From JAEUMD01 sp050250815 (GTDB lineage: Bacteria; Pseudomonadota; Alphaproteobacteria; Rhizobiales; Hyphomicrobiaceae), in NCBI GenBank assembly GCA_050250815.1, contig JBFWNY010000016.1, forward strand, positions 1 through 64,000: a DNA stretch of 64,000 bases. Reading direction: 5' to 3'. The translations under genes and the position numbers were made by a program. The notes under the pieces were generated by a model. That model had not been told where the DNA came from and did no database searches. It worked only from the letters and a program-made list of their open reading frames with translations. Below are positions 60,228-64,000 of this stretch, piece after piece. Within the stretch, counting starts at the first letter, position 1; each line of letters starts with the position of its first letter.

Positions 60228-61367
60228 CTATTGGAGGGCCTGAGCGAGTGTCGGCAGCTCCGCCTTGAGGCGTGAGAGTAGGGCGACGTAGACAGATCTC
60301 CATCTGGCCATCTCGTCGATATCCGGTGGCTTGTCCGCCGACGTCCGCTCGAGCATCAGCCCGCGCGTCGCACCGATCCGCTTGACGCGCTCGACCGATG
60401 CTTTGGAAAGATCCGCCTGCCCGACCGCGCTCTCGATCTCGCGCGTGGCACCAGCCAGCTCCTTTTCGGCTTGGGCGACCGAAACCATGGTCAGTGAAAC
60501 CAGCCGGTTGACTTTTTTGGATGCTGCCTGAACGAGGCGCCACCGATCAGATGAAGGTCCGGCGATGTAGGCGTCGATCTTCGGCAGAAGCAGGCTGTCG
60601 TTCGCCGTGAGCAGCGTGTTGACATCGTCGATGAGGATTTTCACGTTCCGCAACGCAAGGAGCTTCTGGCTCTCCCGGTCGAGTTCGCACATCGCGAATG
60701 CCGCTTCGTCGTTCGCCATAGGCTCGACGACGAGCGAGCACCCGGTCTCCAGACGAGCACGCGCCGCCGGCGTGGCCTCGATGGCGATAATCTCGTCGAT
60801 CGCTTTGCGGATGTCCTCGGGCGAAAGGCCGGGCCGCGAGGCGAGCTTTACGATATCAGCGGGGTCCGCACCTATCGATACGGGTTTGCCCGTCACCACC
60901 GTCGAGGCGTTTCCGGCGGTCGCCACTTTCACCCATCGTGGGCCGCCCCAATAGACAGCGGCGTACATCGTGGTCGCGGTCGCGGCATCGACGCCGTTGG
61001 CCAGCATGCCGTCGTAGAACACGCGGTGCGTTGCCTGCCAAGTCTCTGTCTTCTTGTTGCAATAGTGATCGTGGACGACGGATGCCTCGCGATACTTGCC
61101 GGTAAACGGCCCGCCGATGATGCTCCAGAAGGCCTGCGGGATCGATGCTCCGTCGACGCGGGCGCCGCTCGGGACGGTCCAGAGTTTGCCTTTGGGGTCC
61201 TCAAACGAGAATGGGGCGACAAGCTCGACAATTCGCTCGGTGTTATCGACGGCCTTGTAGATGAGGTCGCCCCTGAAGGAGCCGAGCGGTTCGGCGGCCA
61301 CGCCGGGCGCCACGGCCGCCGACACGAACGCCGCCGTGAGCACGATTTTGCGTGTTTGTCCGGTCAT
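60228..61367 (-). CDS. Exported DUF1353-domain protein
   Basis: A 379-residue protein with a signal peptide (MTGQTRKIVLTAAFVSAAVA, cleavage near VAAEP). Residues 25-130 match DUF1353 (VPSGARVDGASIPQAFWSII, ASVVHDHYCNKK, THRVFYDGMLANGVD) with conserved Asp/His. The remaining 230 residues are mainly helical and unassigned. It sits between hisH and hisA on the opposite strand. Function unknown; DUF1353 also occurs in phage proteins but no phage gene is near. Confidence 0.82.
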   Translation of the reverse strand: MTGQTRKIVLTAAFVSAAVAPGVAAEPLGSFRGDLIYKAVDNTERIVELVAPFSFEDPKGKLWTVPSGARVDGASIPQAFWSIIGGPFTGKYREASVVHDHYCNKKTETWQATHRVFYDGMLANGVDAATATTMYAAVYWGGPRWVKVATAGNASTVVTGKPVSIGADPADIVKLASRPGLSPEDIRKAIDEIIAIEATPAARARLETGCSLVVEPMANDEAAFAMCELDRESQKLLALRNVKILIDDVNTLLTANDSLLLPKIDAYIAGPSSDRWRLVQAASKKVNRLVSLTMVSVAQAEKELAGATREIESAVGQADLSKASVERVKRIGATRGLMLERTSADKPPDIDEMARWRSVYVALLSRLKAELPTLAQALQ

Positions 61368-61521
61368 GCTGCGGACGTTAGCGGGTGGAAAACGAGCCAG
61401 CAACCCGCTCCCTTGCAACGCGAAGCTGCCCGCAAAACGAAAGCGGCACCCGAACTAGGGTGCCGCTTCGTCATCAAGCGCGCCAATGGTTGCCCACCAG
61501 CATGCGGATTTGAGGCTGGCT

Positions 61522-61815
61522 TCAGTGCCGCATCGCCAGCAGTTCGTCGGCGTCCAGGCGCGCCGAGCGATAGACCTGCGAGGCGGCGTAGTGGACCATC
61601 TCGGCGCCTACCTCCATGACGCGGATCTCGTCGCGCCTGCCAATGCCGGGAATGACCGCATTGGCGATGCCGTCGGCGGTTGCGGACGACCGTACCAGCC
61701 ACAGGTTCCGGTCGAGCCGGGAGAACTCGCTGGATACCAGCTTCAGGCCTTCCGCAATGAGGCTCTGCGGAGCGGCGGGGTCTTTCTGCGTGTGGGAGAG
61801 AACGTAGGTCTTCAT
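61522..61815 (-). CDS. Small SinR/Cas2-like protein, unknown function (97 aa)
   Basis: A 97-residue protein: MKTYVLSHTQKDPAAPQSLI, FSRLDRNLWLVRSSATADGI and a third strand IRVMEVGAEMVHYA. The beta-alpha-beta-beta-alpha-beta order and the NLWLVRS strand resemble SinR/Cas2-type ferredoxin folds and the neighbour at 62141-62512 (TWYLTAE). An AGGAG site precedes the ATG. No cas gene or repeat array is near. Likely real but unassigned. Confidence 0.65.
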   Translation of the reverse strand: MKTYVLSHTQKDPAAPQSLIAEGLKLVSSEFSRLDRNLWLVRSSATADGIANAVIPGIGRRDEIRVMEVGAEMVHYAASQVYRSARLDADELLAMRH

Positions 61816-62140
61816 GTCGGATGCTCCTCAAGGGGGGCTGAGGGGGGGAGGTGCCGCGCGCTTCGGGGGGCACGCGGTCGGATCGGCAAGTTGGGGGACC
61901 TGCCGGCGCGCGGGTTTGGGGGGCACGCGCCGGCAGGGTGGCACTCGGAACGCAGGGTCGTTGCGAGTGGGTTTGGGACGGGAACGGCGAGAGACAGGGA
62001 GATAGACGCGACTGAACCAGACGCTCCGGGCAGAGCGCGGGGATGGAGAACGCGTGACGCTACTCTGGAGAGAAGCTGGGGAGAGACGCTGACGGCCCAA
62101 ATGCGCCGAACGCTGGCCGGCGCGAGCCTTCGATGATGCC
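61816..62140. other. Intergenic region with repeated G runs
   Basis: 325 bases without a supported gene between the two small minus-strand genes. The plus strand carries five runs of 5-7 G (see 61832-61923) and a following purine-rich tract to about 62090. Two similar blocks GGGGGGCACGCG stand at 61865 and 61918. It must contain the promoter of the 97-residue protein. Confidence 0.55.
61832..61923 (+). repeat. Five G runs, potential G-quadruplex
   Basis: Runs of G at 61832-61837, 61842-61848, 61865-61870, 61893-61897 and 61918-61923 on the plus strand, that is the template strand of the 97-residue gene just downstream. Four or more closely spaced G runs can form quadruplex DNA. GGGGGGCACGCG occurs twice (61865, 61918). 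Confidence 0.5.
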
Positions 62141-62512
62141 TCAGCTGGCGCGGGCGAACGGCAGTTCGGGCTCGTCGTCGACGGCGGGCTGGGGCACGGG
62201 GAATGCCACCACGTTACCGCCCGCCGTCACGGCACCCACTTCGCGCGTTGCCGGCCGCTGACGGAACCAGCGCAGCGAGGTGTTGGTGAGGACGGCCTGA
62301 TCGTCCACAGACTGGATCAGCAGGCCATCGTCGGTATCGAGCAGCCCGCCGATGCGCTCGGCCAGCTCGCGCTCACTTGCTTCGGCCGTCAGATACCAGG
62401 TCTGCTCGAGAGGGCGGGCCCAACGCTCGCCGGCTGCCATGATGGACTGGGCGATCGTGTGCTTGTTCAGGGCGGGGTTGGCGAGATCGTAGGAAATGAG
62501 GAACGTGCGCAT
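62141..62512 (-). CDS. SinR/Cas2-like small protein (123 aa)
   Basis: A 123-residue protein starting MRTFLISYDLANPALNKHTI, with ARPLEQTWYLTAEASERELA and DGLLIQSVDDQAVLTNTSLRWF. This is the pattern of SinR-like proteins with a Cas2-type ferredoxin fold (FLISYDL first strand, TWYL second strand). About 35 polar C-terminal residues follow. Not a CRISPR protein by context: no array, no cas1. Function unknown. Confidence 0.7.
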   Translation of the reverse strand: MRTFLISYDLANPALNKHTIAQSIMAAGERWARPLEQTWYLTAEASERELAERIGGLLDTDDGLLIQSVDDQAVLTNTSLRWFRQRPATREVGAVTAGGNVVAFPVPQPAVDDEPELPFARAS

Positions 62513-62709
62513 GGTGGGCTCTCTCTGCGGGCGGTGAGAGCGACGCGAAACAAGCTCCCGAGGGTTCAGTGTTGTCTTTCAGCGACTTAGCCGGAGCGGC
62601 GCCGCGCTGGAACGTAAGAAGAACATGCCACGAATCATCGCCGCTGTCCAGCGCTTGTGCCAACTTTGTTCTCGTGACGTTCTTGGGAGGCGACGATGGC
62701 GGACTGGGT

Positions 62710-63051
62710 TCACTCGAAGAGGGTGAGCTGCCCTTCTGTGCCGCCATCCCGCGGGATGCGGCGGTAGCCGTAACTCGTGCGGTCGGTGAGCCCAGGGTAG
62801 CGGCTGCGGAACTGCTCCTCGGCCTTGCCGCGGCTCCCCGGAAAACGCTCCCCCCACCAGACTTCGTAAAGACGACGCGGATCGCACCCGTATCGGGAGA
62901 CGAGTACCTTCAGCGGCACGCGCAGCCAGCGTGCGATCCAGATCTCGATGGCATCTTTCTCGGCCAAGCGGGTGGGTACTGGAAGGCTCGCATGCTCAGC
63001 CTGGAGCTGCGACATCTTGAGGGCGCGGGCGGTATCGAACAGAACGGACAT
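62710..63051 (-). CDS. Small HTH-like protein of unknown function (113 aa)
   Basis: A 113-residue protein with a central segment EKDAIEIWIARWLRVPLKVL then VSRYGCDPRRLYEVWWGERF that looks like a helix-turn-helix, followed by RYPGLTDRTSYGYRRIPR. ATG 63051 is used; a TTG at 63057 and an ATG at 63015 are alternatives. It is the first of the minus-strand genes that separate hisH from hisA. No family recognised; it may bind DNA. Confidence 0.6.
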   Translation of the reverse strand: MSVLFDTARALKMSQLQAEHASLPVPTRLAEKDAIEIWIARWLRVPLKVLVSRYGCDPRRLYEVWWGERFPGSRGKAEEQFRSRYPGLTDRTSYGYRRIPRDGGTEGQLTLFE

Positions 63052-63237
63052 ATGCAACTCGAGGGCACTTGGGGACCACGCGGGCGCGCAGCCCTTGACG
63101 GCCGGACCATTTGACTATTCTTCGCTCGCAAAGCGAGCAATCTCAAGGCGAAGGGTCGGCCGCCGGCAAGGACCCACGCCTACGACATGCAACCCAGGCG
63201 AGCCGCGCGGCTGTCGCCAAACGAGCGAGCGGCTTCC

Positions 63238-63969
63238 GTGATCCTTTTTCCCGCGATCGACCTCAAGGACGGCCAGTGTGTGCGCCTCAAGCTCGGCGAG
63301 ATGGCGCAAGCGACCGTCTTCAACGACGATCCGGCCGCACAGGCGCGCGCCTTCGAGAGCCAGGGCTTCCAGTACCTGCACATCGTCGACCTCAACGGCG
63401 CGTTCGAAGGCCGACCCGTTAATGCTGCGGCCGTCGAGGCGATCCTTGAGGCCATCACCATGCCGGCACAGCTCGGCGGCGGTATCCGCGATATGCGTAC
63501 GATCGAGATGTGGCTCGGCAACGGCATTTCCCGCGTCATCTTGGGCACGGTCGCGGTGCGCGATCCCGACCTTGTCCGCAAGGCCTGCCGCGCGTTTCCC
63601 GGACGCGTCGCCGTTGGTATCGATGCCAAGGGGGGCAAGGTCGCGGTGGAGGGCTGGGCTGAAACGAGCGAACTCACCGCCATCGCGCTGGCGCGGCGGT
63701 TCGAGGACGCAGGCGTCGCCGCCATCATCTACACCGACATCGAGCGTGATGGCATCCTGAAGGGATTGAATCTGCCTGCCACCGCGGAGCTTGCACGTGC
63801 CGTGCAGATCCCCGTCATCGCATCGGGCGGTCTAGCCTCCATGGAGGACGTGCACGCGCTGATGCGGCCCGAGTATGCGATGCTGGAAGGAGCAATCACT
63901 GGCCGCGCGCTTTACGATGGCCGCATCGATCCTCGCGAGGCGCTTGCGGTCCTGCGCGGGGCTGCTTGA
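63238..63969 (+). CDS. hisA: HisA, ProFAR isomerase
   Basis: A 243-residue TIM-barrel enzyme of histidine synthesis. Seen: the first catalytic Asp in ILFPAIDLKDGQCVRLKLG, GGGIRDMRTIEMWLGNG, the second catalytic Asp in YTDIERDGILKGLN, and ASGGLASMEDVHAL. GTG 63238 (MILFPAIDLKDG) is the family start; an upstream ATG at 63187 would add 17 unlike residues. hisF is expected just beyond the window. Confidence 0.96.
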   Translation: MILFPAIDLKDGQCVRLKLGEMAQATVFNDDPAAQARAFESQGFQYLHIVDLNGAFEGRPVNAAAVEAILEAITMPAQLGGGIRDMRTIEMWLGNGISRVILGTVAVRDPDLVRKACRAFPGRVAVGIDAKGGKVAVEGWAETSELTAIALARRFEDAGVAAIIYTDIERDGILKGLNLPATAELARAVQIPVIASGGLASMEDVHALMRPEYAMLEGAITGRALYDGRIDPREALAVLRGAA

Positions 63970-64000
63970 GCTCGCGATCCTCGCGCAATATGCAACGCGC

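Noticed and set aside
62141..62512. Possible CRISPR-Cas2 and array
   Set aside because: No repeat-spacer array and no cas1 in the window; the likeness is to the fold only.
60126..63237. Prophage or integrative element between hisH and hisA
   Set aside because: No integrase, transposase, tRNA target or terminal repeats were seen; kept only as a gene-order finding.

Overview
This 64 kb window is GC-rich DNA from an alphaproteobacterium, most likely a member of Hyphomicrobiales (Rhizobiales). Supports for that placement are a membrane-bound ferritin (MbfA), an LsrB/VtlR-type LysR regulator, an Mrp ATPase of the alphaproteobacterial type, a DUF2628 gene inside a his operon, a CtrA-type box and a PhaR-type palindrome. 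I cannot name the genus. No rRNA, tRNA, CRISPR array, prophage or insertion sequence was seen.

The left 24 kb is a sulfur-oxidation locus. On the minus strand, from 19977 down to 6957, lies a complete reverse (oxidative) dissimilatory sulfite reductase cluster in the order dsrA-dsrB-dsrE-dsrF-dsrH-dsrC-dsrM-dsrK-dsrL-dsrJ-dsrO-dsrP-dsrN. It is followed by a DUF4202 gene, an Mrp/DUF971 fusion and, after a terminator, a periplasmic rhodanese. DsrEFH relays sulfane sulfur to DsrC, DsrAB with DsrL oxidises it to sulfite, and DsrMKJOP passes electrons to the membrane quinone pool and re-oxidises DsrC. Two plus-strand modules flank it. At 964-3579 there are two paralogous small zinc-ribbon proteins, a cysteine-free DsrC-like protein and an unusual HTH/[2Fe-2S]/flavin-reductase fusion, preceded by a divergent ModE-like regulator. 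At 20428-23923 there are a TauD-like dioxygenase, two small unknown proteins, siroheme synthase CysG and a second cysteine-free DsrC-like protein. The locus thus carries three DsrC paralogues, only one with the redox cysteines. Candidate control signals include a perfect CRP-type palindrome inside a hairpin between dsrB and dsrE, two long inverted repeats between dsrC and dsrM, and a repeat on a possible dsrA promoter.

From 24 to 46 kb: an RND efflux pair, a palindromic repeat mosaic, leuC, mbfA flanked by two related mini-proteins, an LsrB-type regulator, trmD standing alone, the 2-oxoglutarate dehydrogenase genes sucA-sucB-(VOC)-lpd, a TraB/GumN protein, xerC, a CapA-like protein and argG.

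From 46 to 64 kb: a secreted low-complexity protein, a phasin-like protein with an upstream PhaR-type palindrome, two related membrane proteins, rlmN, an adaptor/permease/ATPase export operon, a cyclic-nucleotide-domain patatin, hslU-(SMR)-hslV, and a his operon (hisB-DUF2628-hisH ... hisA) interrupted by about 3 kb of opposite-strand genes, among them two very small proteins that look like SinR/Cas2-fold proteins.

The strongest candidates for something little described are the two flanking modules of the dsr cluster, with their cysteine-free DsrC proteins and the HTH-ferredoxin-reductase fusion.
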